Source of the DNA: Harmothoe impar | Taxonomy: Eukaryota > Annelida > Polychaeta > Phyllodocida > Polynoidae | Direction of reading: 5' to 3' | Length of the DNA: 64,000 bases | Assembly (NCBI GenBank): GCA_947462335.1 | Contig: OX381721.1 | Span: forward strand, 38,838,488 to 38,902,487 | Shown: piece after piece, positions 10,183 to 19,459 of the stretch | Layout: the number at the start of each line of letters is the position of its first letter | Position numbering within the stretch: position 1 is the stretch's first letter | Translations under genes and position numbers: made by a program | Notes under the pieces: model-generated | Database searches by the model: none | What the model saw: only the letters and a program-made list of their open reading frames with translations | What the model was told of the DNA's origin: nothing

Positions 10183-12564
10183 TCAAATACTGGTAAAGAA
10201 GGGGTGGGGAAGGGCAGGGTCCTTGAGGGTCAGGCCTCTGATTGCAATTTGGTTGTCAGCGTATTTCTTCTTTTCAGGCTCATGGTATCGGCTCAGCGCA
10301 TCAGCCAGGGGGATGAGAGCCCCCGGCTTGTGCCGAATCTCCAGGGCATGATCACCCACTGCGGCCTCCAGCCATAACTGGCGAGAGCAGGCAGCGAGAG
10401 CATGGTCCTTTGTTCTGCCGGATCTCAGGGCAGAGGCAGATGACATGTTGTCGGTGAAGATTACAATCTTGAGACCTGCTGTACACTTTGGTTTGAGGGT
10501 CCTGTAGGCGGTGACAAGGTTTACAGCCTCAAGCTGGGTGATGTTCGTATACCTAGCACAGTGTGGAGCACTATAGGGGAGAGTGTAGTACTCAGTCTCG
10601 CTATTTCCCCCACCGGCCTTGAGAGAGGAGTCACACTCCAGGTGGAACTCCGACATGTCTGGGTCGAGCAGGTGGACACCATTTGAGAGCTTGGCATACA
10701 TGGCGAACCATTTTACATCGGCCCTGAAGGACACAGACAGAGCCACCTGGCCACAGTCTGGGGCAAGGCGCAGGGCATCGAGGATGCGACAGATAAACCT
10801 GCGTGCATGCAGTACACATTTGGAGATGTGAACCAGCTTACCGACGAGAGATTGTATCTGCTTTTTTGTTGCTTGCCTCTTCTTTAACCACAGGTCACAC
10901 TCCGTGAGTATGTCAGTGAGTTTTGTAGCTGGGACGGAGAGGATCATGACACTTGTATCTATGAAGAAACCAAGCCACTCCAAGGCTGTTGTAGGCGGGC
11001 AGCATTTCTGGTCAGCTAGGGCTAGTCCCAGTCTATCTGCCAGCGACAGGAAGTCATTGTAGGCCTTCAGGGCCAGCTCATAGGTAGGCTCAGCCCCAAC
11101 AAAATCATCAAGATATGCCAGGGCCCAGTGCCCCTTTTTTCTCATCAGGTATGTAACCGCAGCCGTGGTCCTTTGGCAGGCCATGCTGCTGAGACGGCAA
11201 CCAAATGACGGGCAGAGATCTATATATGTGAGTCCATCTACCATGAAGCCTAACAGGGGGAGGTCGCCGGGATCCGTACGGAGCTGTCTGTAGGCACGGG
11301 ACATGTCCGCCTTCCAGGCATAGCATGAGGGTCCAAGGGTCCTAACCCTGACAGCCAAGTCCTCCACCGAGGGGAGGGTGTAGGGTCGGTGGCATCCCTC
11401 GAAGCAGTTTTTTGTGATTCCTGCATTCACACTACTGCCCACAGGGTGAGAGAGGTCCAGGATAATACGTCTATCATTAGAATCTCTCTTTGGCTGCGTT
11501 ATTATTGGTGCCAGGTGGGTCCACGGGGTGAAGGGCGGGTCCACAAATGGGCCAGCTAGGCCGCCAAGGTGGAGCTCCTTGTCCACAAAGTCTTGTATTT
11601 GCTTTGTGTAGAGTTGAGCTGAGTCATAGTTGGCAAGATCGGTGACAGGTGGAGATGTTGCAGTGTACCCCACCGGCCAGCCAAATCTGAGGAAGTCACA
11701 TACCACTTTGTCATGGTAGTCCTGCAGGTCCTGTTCCCAAGCCGGCAGATTGAGGGCTGAGGGGACCGTGATTCTAGCACTCAGATGGTTAGGCAGAGAT
11801 GTGACATTTACTGCGGTGTATGTGGCAGCATAGAAGGGGAACTCCTTCCACTGACAGGTGTCCAGGGCAGGCCAGTAGGAGGCACGGGTCTGGGCAAACT
11901 GAGCAGGGGTGGGTCCAGTCATGGTAGGTCTAAACTCATCCACCAGTTCGAGTCCAGAGTCAGAGACATCAGCATGTGTAAGTAGGTCATTATTGAACTC
12001 ACATGGGAGGTGACAGGCATACGGCTGGTCATCTTGCTCTGTACTGGGAGTGCTGGCGATAGGGTCAGCGTTGTACTGACCATGGGCCATAGCCAGCAGT
12101 CTAGCGCTACAGGCTGAGGTGGCTGGTTTCTTATGGGACTGACGCATGTTGGGGACACTATGCCGCGTCAGTACCACAGATGAGCTAGCAGGCTGCTGTG
12201 CCGGCTTGTTGAAAGATCCCAGCTTAGGGGTTACAGATGGCACCTCAGCTGGGGGAGGGCTCAGGTTGCTGCCCTTTCTCTGAGGGGCCCCAGGCTGCAG
12301 GTGGGTACAGCCGAGGGTAAGTGGGAGAAAGGGTTCAGCAGTAGGGTCCATACCTGGGGCATGTGTCTTGTATGGCAAGCCAGTATTCGGCCGACCGAGA
12401 AGTCGAGGGGCAGGTAGCATAGGGTCAGCAGCAGGTCCAGGGAGAGGTTGAGCTGGTTTAGTAGGCAGGCCGGTCTTGCCCGGCCTGGTGGCGAAAGGAC
12501 TGGGCAGGCCTTGAGTACTGGCCCCTGTTCCTGCAGTCAGCCTTAGGGTGGTAGTAGATGCCAT
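10183..12564 (-). CDS. Reverse transcriptase / RNase H of Ngaro-type element
   Basis: A 793-residue frame. It copies the element RNA into DNA and removes the RNA strand. Residues 1-200 are Pro-rich and poorly conserved. The RT domain runs from about 320 to 540, with the first catalytic Asp at D420 (WKADMSRAYRQL) and the YLDD box at 484-487 (ALAYLDDFVG), the form usual in DIRS-order RTs. RNase H follows with D645 (ECDSS), E679 (TQLEA), D705 (FTDNMSS) and D754 (LADALSR). No stop or frameshift interrupts it. The first Met lies 107 nt inside the gag frame, which ends at 12458. The RT frame is +1 relative to gag, so either frameshifting or internal initiation is needed. Confidence 0.93.
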   Translation of the reverse strand: MASTTTLRLTAGTGASTQGLPSPFATRPGKTGLPTKPAQPLPGPAADPMLPAPRLLGRPNTGLPYKTHAPGMDPTAEPFLPLTLGCTHLQPGAPQRKGSNLSPPPAEVPSVTPKLGSFNKPAQQPASSSVVLTRHSVPNMRQSHKKPATSACSARLLAMAHGQYNADPIASTPSTEQDDQPYACHLPCEFNNDLLTHADVSDSGLELVDEFRPTMTGPTPAQFAQTRASYWPALDTCQWKEFPFYAATYTAVNVTSLPNHLSARITVPSALNLPAWEQDLQDYHDKVVCDFLRFGWPVGYTATSPPVTDLANYDSAQLYTKQIQDFVDKELHLGGLAGPFVDPPFTPWTHLAPIITQPKRDSNDRRIILDLSHPVGSSVNAGITKNCFEGCHRPYTLPSVEDLAVRVRTLGPSCYAWKADMSRAYRQLRTDPGDLPLLGFMVDGLTYIDLCPSFGCRLSSMACQRTTAAVTYLMRKKGHWALAYLDDFVGAEPTYELALKAYNDFLSLADRLGLALADQKCCPPTTALEWLGFFIDTSVMILSVPATKLTDILTECDLWLKKRQATKKQIQSLVGKLVHISKCVLHARRFICRILDALRLAPDCGQVALSVSFRADVKWFAMYAKLSNGVHLLDPDMSEFHLECDSSLKAGGGNSETEYYTLPYSAPHCARYTNITQLEAVNLVTAYRTLKPKCTAGLKIVIFTDNMSSASALRSGRTKDHALAACSRQLWLEAAVGDHALEIRHKPGALIPLADALSRYHEPEKKKYADNQIAIRGLTLKDPALPHPFFTSI

Positions 12565-13957
12565 TCATGTACTTCCTACAGTGCTTACAGTGGTGGCCTT
12601 GCTGTACTCCGCCATCAGAGTGGCCGTCCTGCTTGTTGCAGCCAGCCACCTGGTTGTACGCCTGACAGGGTACATCAGTACGGCCAGTAGCAGCCACACG
12701 GGGAGGGCGGCGTTGCTTATGCCCATCACTAGCAGCTGAGGCACTCTTGGTGGTACTAGATGCCGAGGCACTTGAAGCTTGATGAAGTTTTCCAGATTGG
12801 AACTGTGAACTTTGGCACCGAAGGTCATGTATGGCAGCGGTGTCCGTCAGCCAGCTTAGTCTGCCAGTACCGATCCTGGTAAGAACACACTCTGACCAGT
12901 CACGTACCTGAGTCCAGTGGTACTCGGCAGCATCTTCAATAACATGAAAGAAGTGCTTTGCAATCGGGGGCCTGACCTCAGGTGGGGTCTGGGGGTCCCG
13001 CATCATACATACCAAACCATACAGATATTCTGGCGGTGACAGGGAGGATAGGGCAGTTTTGTTACACAATGGGCCCCTCGTGATATAATCATGTGGGTGT
13101 GTTTTCCTACCTTTTATCGCTGATAGCTGGTGGGCGGTGTTTGACAGGAGAACTTGCACCTGCTGATTTACTGCAGGATTTGTCGCCTGTCCAGCATTGA
13201 TGGGAAGGGGGCCATACGCCGCCATAGGCGGGGCAGCACCCTGGAGGAAAGCACACAGATCATCCTCTGCGGAGAGGGAGGCTTGAGGCTGAGGCTTAGG
13301 CTGAGGCTGAAGTACACCTTGGATGGCGGGCGGTGGGTACTGAGGTACCACGCCCGGGTAATGTACTTGTCCAGGGTAGATGTAGGCAGGGTTATGATAC
13401 GGTTCGTATCTCATCTGGGAGGCAGATGCCATCGTAGCAGTCGGCGCCTTGCCACCAGCAGCAGGGCGTGGGTCAACATCATTCCCGGTTGCAGCGGGAG
13501 TGACAGCCGGGGCCTGGGCCACATTGACAGCCGGGGTGACCGCAGGCAAGGTCGTATTGACAGCCGCAGTGTTGACCCCGCTGACAGGGGCGATAATGGG
13601 GGCAGTGACCACTACGGGAGGCACAACAACCGGCTGCGCTGCAGTGGTTGTAGCAGCCTGGGGCGCAGACACCGGGGTCTTGTCAGGAACTAGGACAGTG
13701 AGTTTATCTAACATGGTACTTGCGATGCCCTCCACCGACACAACACGATTTTTAAGCTCACCGAATTCAGTCTCCAAGGCAGCGACACGGCCTGACAGCG
13801 GGGTGCCGGGCGGCGACCTTGATTCCGGGACGTTTGCAGCCACAGCAGTCGCCACTTTCTTTGCGACAGCGGCCTTTGTAGTGAGTTTTTTAACTCTCCC
13901 GGAGACTCTCTTGGGGGTTGAGTCTTTCTTACTCGCAGTATTCCTTGTTCCTGGCAT
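12458..13957 (-). CDS. Gag-like nucleocapsid protein of Ngaro-type element
   Basis: A 499-residue frame, the first in the element, starting 39 nt after the A1 repeat. The N-terminus is Lys/Arg-rich (residues 1-40). A short heptad-like segment (about 55-90, VAALETEFGELKNRV) may be a coiled coil. Then comes an Ala/Pro/Val-rich linker to about 250, and a Cys/His cluster near 431-475 (C431, C440, C457, C460, H470, C475) that probably binds zinc and nucleic acid. Gag proteins of DIRS-order elements are poorly conserved, so the role (packaging element RNA) is inferred from position and the Cys/His motif. Plus-strand frames at 13154-13967 are antisense shadows caused by the biased composition. Confidence 0.8.
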   Translation of the reverse strand: MPGTRNTASKKDSTPKRVSGRVKKLTTKAAVAKKVATAVAANVPESRSPPGTPLSGRVAALETEFGELKNRVVSVEGIASTMLDKLTVLVPDKTPVSAPQAATTTAAQPVVVPPVVVTAPIIAPVSGVNTAAVNTTLPAVTPAVNVAQAPAVTPAATGNDVDPRPAAGGKAPTATMASASQMRYEPYHNPAYIYPGQVHYPGVVPQYPPPAIQGVLQPQPKPQPQASLSAEDDLCAFLQGAAPPMAAYGPLPINAGQATNPAVNQQVQVLLSNTAHQLSAIKGRKTHPHDYITRGPLCNKTALSSLSPPEYLYGLVCMMRDPQTPPEVRPPIAKHFFHVIEDAAEYHWTQVRDWSECVLTRIGTGRLSWLTDTAAIHDLRCQSSQFQSGKLHQASSASASSTTKSASAASDGHKQRRPPRVAATGRTDVPCQAYNQVAGCNKQDGHSDGGVQQGHHCKHCRKYMNGIYYHPKADCRNRGQYSRPAQSFRHQAGQDRPAY

Positions 13958-13995
13958 TTTTGACTAGCGTATGGGGCGAAATTAAACTTTTAAAA

Positions 13996-14180
13996 TCAAG
14001 AAATTCCCAAACAACGTTCGTGGTCGAGGAAGTGTGGGACGCTAGTAGTGACGTCACGGTGAAGAAAACTCCACCAGGTGGCGGGTCGGTGCTTTGCCGC
14101 CGCCAGTTGAACATGTAAACTCTTTGTAGTAGAAACTTCTCGACCCACCATTAACCAGCAATTCTGAAGAATTACTGACC
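13996..14180 (-). repeat. Split direct repeat A1 (5' terminus of the element)
   Basis: Looks identical to A2 at 8822-9006 over 185 bp. It should contain the element's promoter, because it lies upstream of gag in the element's own direction. The right edge, ACTGACC, is followed at 14181 by the continuation of the interrupted GATGCATG repeat. Confidence 0.9.
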
Positions 14181-14320
14181 CATGTTGACCATTTGGGAAT
14201 GTATTAGACTCATATGTAACCAGCATAATGCATGAATGCATCACCTTCACATTATTCATCGGTCCTGCATTTATTGATAACGATGACAAAGGTATACAGC
14301 TGCAGTGGACAGGAAAGGTT

Positions 14321-14576
14321 AGGCCAAATTTGAAAAAAAGATTTGTTTCAGGTCACTACGCTGATTACGATTTTCATGTCCAGAAAACGCTGTGAAACAA
14401 AAATGGTATATGCCGATTTATGCAATTTCGAAGAAATCTCCACATTTTTACACTTTTTGGGTATGTGGAGGGGATGGCTAGTACCTTCATATAAAAAAAG
14501 TTTTAAAAAAAGAAGAAATCCGACCTTCTGACAGTAGACTTTCTTATGTTACCTGAAACAATCCTTTATTTTGGCC
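14321..14576. mobile_element. MITE with TTTGTTTCAGGT termini, copy 1
   Basis: AGGCCAAATTTGAAAAAAAG...TTTGTTTCAGGTCAC at 14321-14355 is answered by GTTACCTGAAACAATCC...TTTTGGCCT at 14548-14576. The 256-bp element lacks coding sequence. A second copy with the same ends is at 25303-25820. Confidence 0.6.
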
Positions 14577-15224
14577 TGAATAAATGAGATTCGGTTAGAT
14601 GCAGACATAATGAAATAAGACAGCTATTACCTCTAAAAGCTGAAGGTCGTAACGAGCACATAAAACAGCTTAAAGGTAATGTTTCAGTGCCATTAATTTA
14701 GGGAGTGACACTGCCAGCAGGGTCAATTAATGTATAGTGAGATCGGAAGTAGCCTCATCCTGATTCGCCTCAGCTTGACGTCAGAATTTACACACGCAGA
14801 CACATTAGTTTCTAATTCGTTTTGGGCACTGCATTGCAAAGAATGACGTGGGCGTTATTATACCTTTATTATTTCTTTTGGTAATATTTAATTTTAGTGT
14901 ATATTGCTATAAGAAAACCGTAGGAGTATTTAAATCAAACCCTTTAACTTAACCTTTTTTGTTCCCAGAATAATCTCTACTAAATTTAGATAATCCACTT
15001 TTGTGAAAATATGAATACCCTGTAGTTTCGTAGTTGGTACCTAGCATCAAAGAGTGACTACCTCCCCCGGGGATATAAGAAACTATAAAAATAAAATTAG
15101 TATCATAACGTCTCAATACAGCCATTAACATTTTTCAGCCATTTCTATGTACATCTGCCCTGAGTAAACTGTTTTCTCTCATGCCGGTCATAGATTGCAC
15201 CCGGTCATAGCTTGTACCTGGTCA
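14577..15224. other. Intergenic, nothing recognised
   Basis: AT-rich; no gene, RNA or bounded repeat supported. The stretch may contain 3' flanking sequence of the GPCR gene. Confidence 0.35.
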
Positions 15225-16030
15225 TAGACATTCACATTGACACAAACTCATGAGACAGCCAAGAGTATATCGGTCCACTGTTGGCAATAATCGACACCAT
15301 CGCAAACATTATACCAACCATAGCACATTGTAGGTAATGCATGCATTGGTTCAACATACAAAATGCAATGTTGGCCCACCATTTTTTAGTCCAACATTGG
15401 AATTCTGCCCAGAGCTGGCCCATGCTTGCAGATGCTGATATTGACCCTATATTGGCCCAGTGTTGGAACATTTCAGGGTCATCATATCATATTTGATGTT
15501 GGACCAACAATATCTGAAAGTGTCATTTAGTGCATGAAACAACTGAGAATTTCTCAAAAGTAACGTGAAGAAGCCTCATCTGTGGGTAATGAAGTTAGAT
15601 AAGTCTTAAATGATAGTATCACGCTTTATATAATTTCTATCTGTTTTGGGATTGAGATGGATAAAAATAAAGACATGCAAAAATGGCATTTTCTGAACTT
15701 ACAATACTTGACAGTCATGCCTTTACGATGTTTGCACATTCAAGTGCTTGCATAGTTATCGCCCTATTCTTATAGATCATCCAATGATTTATAGTGGTCC
15801 TATATTGAAAATCATTTGTTGGGGTGACAATGTTGCCCCAATGTTTGATTTTCAATCATAGAGTAATGTTAAAACATTGAAATGTTGGCCCAGTATTGTG
15901 CCAACATGAAATCAATATCATCATCTGTAATCATGGGCCATCACTTAACCAGCGGTCAATCCTGTAGTGTGCCAATATCAAAATGCCAATATTCGTCCAT
16001 TCTTCAGGCATATATTGGCATGGCCATGGC
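15225..16030. repeat. Diverged inverted-repeat element rich in TTGGCCCA
   Basis: Motifs of the type (C/T)CAAYATTGGCC recur throughout. A segment at about 15420-15475 (ending in GGCCCAGTGTTGGAACA) is matched in reverse complement at about 15884-15940 (ATCAATATCATCATCTGTAA), with many changes. This is probably an old foldback element. The two short open frames over it are mirror-image translations of the same repeat. Confidence 0.45.
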
Positions 16031-16088
16031 CCAATGTACCTGTGTTATTTATCACCATCCTTCTACATAAATCTCATAGCATGGCAAC

Positions 16089-17216
16089 CTAGCTTGAGTT
16101 CCTTCTACCAAAGACCTTCATTGTGAGGGTGTCCCTGAACTGTGGGTTGCCATAGGTGTAGCATAGAGGGTTGAGCAGGCTGTTGAGGTAGGCAAGCCAG
16201 TAACCAGCGCTTAGTAACCAAGGGGCAGCAAAGCCCGGATGTAGAGAATTACACAGCAGAGCGACACCTACAGGGGACCAGCAAAAGGTGAAGGTCACCC
16301 ACAGAAGCCCGATGGTACGCACCGCCTTCACTTGACTCTTCACAAATGACCTTCTCCACTTCTTTGTGACCTTATCCCTAACCTCTAGGTTAGAGTCATC
16401 GCTGAATGATGGTGGGGGACTCCCAATGACTCCATTACTGGGCCTCGTTGTGGAATTGCAGGGGGTTTGGCGTGGTCTATTGTTCAGGTCTTGTGGGACA
16501 GGGGGCGCCAGGGCCGCCACCTTGCGGGTGATGCGGAACACTAGAAAATAAAGCACTGACGTATAAGTCATGGGTATCCACAGCATACAACAAGTCACCA
16601 CCACCGTCATGGGAGCGTGGTTGACATAATGTGCTTGACAACCGACATTAGAAGACCTCACACCTTCTGGTGCAGCCCCATCTGCTTGTGTATAATAATG
16701 CTGTGTCATTCCTATAAGTATTGACTGAAATGTCAATGTTAAGACCCAAACCACTGCCAAGGACAACTTAGCTACTTTAGGAGAGCGTAGTGCAGGGTAT
16801 CTCAGTGGGAAGGCTAGACACAGGTATCGGTCAGTCGCTATGTAACAAAGCGTATTAATACTAACAGCACACAGAGAGTAATCGGCTATATTCCACAGGA
16901 AGCACAGTGGCTCCCCCAATGGCCAATATCCCATTGACGACTGCAGCGTCCATAACGGCAGCACCATGATGCCGATCAGAGCGTCTGCCAGCGCCAGTGA
17001 CGTCATGAAATAGGTGTTCGGATGACGTAGACGCCCATCCTTTGAAACCACATAGAAGACCAAACACTGTGCAATCAGTATTAAGATAGTGAGGATAACA
17101 CCTACAGAAGCGTTGAGTATGGTTTCATATAAAGGTGGGAGAAGCTGATGTCCTGAGGGTGAGCCAAGCTGCTTGAGAGTTGTGTTGAGTCCCGTGTCAG
17201 TGGGAAGTGGGTCCAT
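16089..17216 (-). CDS. Rhodopsin-class G protein-coupled receptor, aminergic-like
   Basis: A complete 375-residue seven-helix receptor in one exon. TM1 is about 34-57, TM2 68-90, TM3 105-128, TM4 149-171, TM5 202-228, TM6 298-321, TM7 334-354. Visible landmarks: D78 (2.50), C105 and ECL2 C193 (disulfide), D112 at position 3.32, the amine-binding Asp, D129-R130-Y131, CWSP at 312-315, W340 and Y343 (7.40 and 7.43), and NPLCY at 349-353. Together these point to a biogenic-amine or muscarinic-like ligand at the plasma membrane. The exact ligand cannot be told: TM5 lacks the usual serines and TM6 lacks the aromatic pair at 6.51/6.52. Oddity: Q50 stands where the nearly invariant TM1 Asn (1.50) is expected. 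The ATG follows a splice acceptor (TTTCCAG|GTCTTCATGG) by six bases, so a 5' UTR exon lies upstream. Confidence 0.92.
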   Translation of the reverse strand: MDPLPTDTGLNTTLKQLGSPSGHQLLPPLYETILNASVGVILTILILIAQCLVFYVVSKDGRLRHPNTYFMTSLALADALIGIMVLPLWTLQSSMGYWPLGEPLCFLWNIADYSLCAVSINTLCYIATDRYLCLAFPLRYPALRSPKVAKLSLAVVWVLTLTFQSILIGMTQHYYTQADGAAPEGVRSSNVGCQAHYVNHAPMTVVVTCCMLWIPMTYTSVLYFLVFRITRKVAALAPPVPQDLNNRPRQTPCNSTTRPSNGVIGSPPPSFSDDSNLEVRDKVTKKWRRSFVKSQVKAVRTIGLLWVTFTFCWSPVGVALLCNSLHPGFAAPWLLSAGYWLAYLNSLLNPLCYTYGNPQFRDTLTMKVFGRRNSS

Positions 17217-17222
17217 GAAGAC

Positions 17223-17655
17223 CTGGAAATGTGTAAAATAGTGTCATCATTGTGAGGTGAAGCTTCATAGGGAATCACTGGTTATTTTTTAAATTCTTCT
17301 TGTTGATTCTCTTTTTTTATTCTTTTGGGGATGTGTGAGGGACATTTTAGAAGCAAATAAATTGGAGGCTACAGTTCAAATAAAGTAGTCATCCATTGAT
17401 TTATCTTTCCTAAACTATAGGATTCTATGGGCAGTTTGGAGTTATCAAACATTATCATCACAGTCATAATGTCCAGATAGCAAATATATAAATCTTTGAG
17501 ATTCAGGTAGTGCAGTGAAAATGAGATTTTAGCTGGGCTGGCACATTGTGGTAGAAAGAAGGCACTATAGAAAGCACTTCTATGGTACTAGGCTTACCTA
17601 CATTGATAAATGAACCGGGATGTTTATTAAGAAATACACTAGGACTTTAGTACTG
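17223..17655. other. 5' intron of the GPCR gene, nothing else recognised
   Basis: Upstream of the GPCR acceptor on the minus strand. I could not identify the 5' UTR exon or promoter. Confidence 0.3.
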
Positions 17656-18291
17656 CACTGTTAAAAGTAAGTACTGTTCCTGTACAGCAAATATTGCAGG
17701 CAACTTTGGTTCCACTAGATTTTGCTGTAGACCTACAGCAAGTGAGCTTGTGTATATTTACAACACTATGTACTGTACAGGGACAGCAGAATCTTCTAGC
17801 TGTTACTGTACAGCAAAATTGATTCTTAATCATAGTCTGAAGGTCCTGGGTTCGCCTCCCAGTGCTGGTGATATTTTTAGTCATCCATGTGAGGGAAAAC
17901 AAATTTTAGGTGGATGTAGGTAAAACAAGAGAAGTGGCTCGACCAAGGATTGAACTCACCACCTGTGGTGTTGGAGACAGGCCCTGATGTGCCACAGAGC
18001 CGGTGTTACAAATGGTCATATTGGGATATAAGCTACCTCTGCCATGTCTGTTGTTGCCTTGTTGCTAAAGATCCCTAATGAGAGGTGGCTAGACCGAGGA
18101 TCGATCCCATGACCTCTCGTGTACATATTACAGTGAAAAGTGCTGTAGATCTACAAGTCACTACTGTAACCTGCATCTACAGTAACAGAATTGTACATGT
18201 ACAGCAAAATTTGCTGTATCATTCTTTACAGCTAAAGTACTGTACATTTACAGCAAATTTTGCTGTTCACGAACAACAACTTTTTACAGTG
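17656..18291. mobile_element. Non-autonomous element with CACTGTTAAAAGT termini, tRNA-like inserts
   Basis: CACTGTTAAAAGTA at 17656 is mirrored by ACTTTTTACAGTG ending at 18291. Inside are repeated TACTGTAC...TACAGCAAA(A/T)TTTGCTGT motifs. There are also box-B-like pieces: GGTCCTGGGTTCGCCTCCCA near 17842, and reverse-strand GTGAGTTCAATCCTTGG near 17945 and GGGATCGATCCTCGG near 18095. These suggest tRNA-derived SINE fragments nested in a DNA element. No transposase frame is present. Confidence 0.5.
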
Positions 18292-18910
18292 TGTACCATA
18301 GTGGCTAAAATTGGTGTATAAGCCGCACCCTGAATTTGGGCCGATCCTATTAATGAGCCGCACTGGCGATCTGACTTATGTACTAGCCTCGGCCTATACG
18401 CAAGGTTTATGGTATTGGTTTTATTGGTAGGACCACGCTGAGAAAATTATGAACGTCGGCCTGTCCATTGGCCATGTCGCCAAATCAATCTACTTACAAG
18501 GATCAATCAGTTTAGTAAGGGTCAGGCAATGCTGGACTTTCATTTCAATAATGCACTTACCGAAGTGGCTTGGTTATCAGGCAATATTTGGCTCTCTTCC
18601 CACAGTCTAACAGTGTTGGACTATTATAGGTTGAAAGAGAGGGCCCCTAGAGTCCTGAATTGAGTCCAGCTATGCCTGGACCGTAACTCATTTTCAGTGA
18701 TGTTATAAATCTTGCGTGTTTATCTATAATGATACTCCGTGACCCCCTGCTAATGTACAAACTAACCAATAATATCATTAGACTCAAGGCATCCGGATGC
18801 AGCATGGTTACAAAGAAAGATTAAGCTCTCGCCTACCATGATGTGTGTTTACCAGGCCCGTATAGCATTTCCATTGACTCATGCACTTACTTGGTATCAG
18901 GGCATGTACG
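18292..18910. other. Non-coding repeat-like DNA
   Basis: Contains AGGGTCAGGCAATGCTGGAC near 18519, which recalls the phrase in the large hairpin at 39973-40420. No gene is recognisable. Confidence 0.35.
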
Positions 18911-19459
18911 GGATAGCTCTCTCAAGTGAGAGGACAGACGTTTAGAGCGTTATCTTAATAAGACTATTAAGACTGTCTTAATAGTCTTAATGTTAGTTCC
19001 TGTATAATCCGACAGATAGAGCCACCTTTACTCTCCCCGCCCCCCCCCCGCCCTCCCCTGCCCCTAAGAGTGGCTCCAGAGGGGTAAAAAGCGACCTGGC
19101 GACCTAGGCTGTTTTCCAGGCGACCTGGCAACCTGGTACAATAATTTGTTTCCAGGCCTATCCTCTAGATGGCCCCACTGTAAGTTGGTAACATTGCTGT
19201 ATATATCGGGGGCTGTGCCCCCGCACCCCCTTTTTCTTTCTCTCTTTTTTTTCTTTTTCTTTTTCTAAACTGTAACAGAACTATAACCAAATCTATTTAC
19301 CACTAAAGGATGGTCACCCTGCCGACTACCGACTGACACTGACACGGCCCCAGTAAGACATCTGGTATTATGCAAAGATAAGACACTGAATTAAGACTTT
19401 AAGACTTAAGATTAAGATAACGCTCTAAACGTCTGTCCTCTCACTGGGGAGAGCTATCC
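18911..19459. mobile_element. Inverted-repeat element, about 48-bp termini
   Basis: GGATAGCTCTCTCAAGTGAG...TTATCTTAAT at 18911-18959 is matched in reverse complement at 19411-19459 with few changes. Next to the left arm are mirrored TAAGACTATTAAGACTGTCT motifs. The interior holds a C-rich run and a GGGGGCTGTGCCCCC hairpin followed by a pyrimidine tract (19207-19265). This looks like a non-autonomous DNA element; no coding sequence. Confidence 0.6.

Larger units (their letters stand above)
8515..14180 (-). mobile_element. Complete Ngaro-type tyrosine-recombinase (DIRS-order) retrotransposon
   Basis: A 5.67-kb element reading on the minus strand: A1 (13996-14180), gag, RT/RNase H, tyrosine recombinase, B1 (9007-9202), A2 (8822-9006), a 111-bp spacer, B2 (8515-8710). 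This A1...B1-A2-B2 layout is the split-direct-repeat signature of Ngaro elements within the DIRS order. No integrase, aspartic protease or methyltransferase domain was seen. A1/A2 and B1/B2 look identical by eye and the long frames are open, so the insertion is recent. The A2/B1 junction (CTGACC|AATGAT) equals the element's right end joined to its left end, as expected from a circular intermediate. There is no target-site duplication. Confidence 0.92.

Noticed and set aside
10153..10192. A 38-nt intron joining RT and recombinase frames
   Set aside because: An acceptor-like site is present, but the only nearby GT would give an intron too short for animals. Not claimed.
13154..13967. Two long plus-strand frames opposite gag
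   Set aside because: Antisense shadows of the biased gag codons. The minus-strand frame fits the element's layout.
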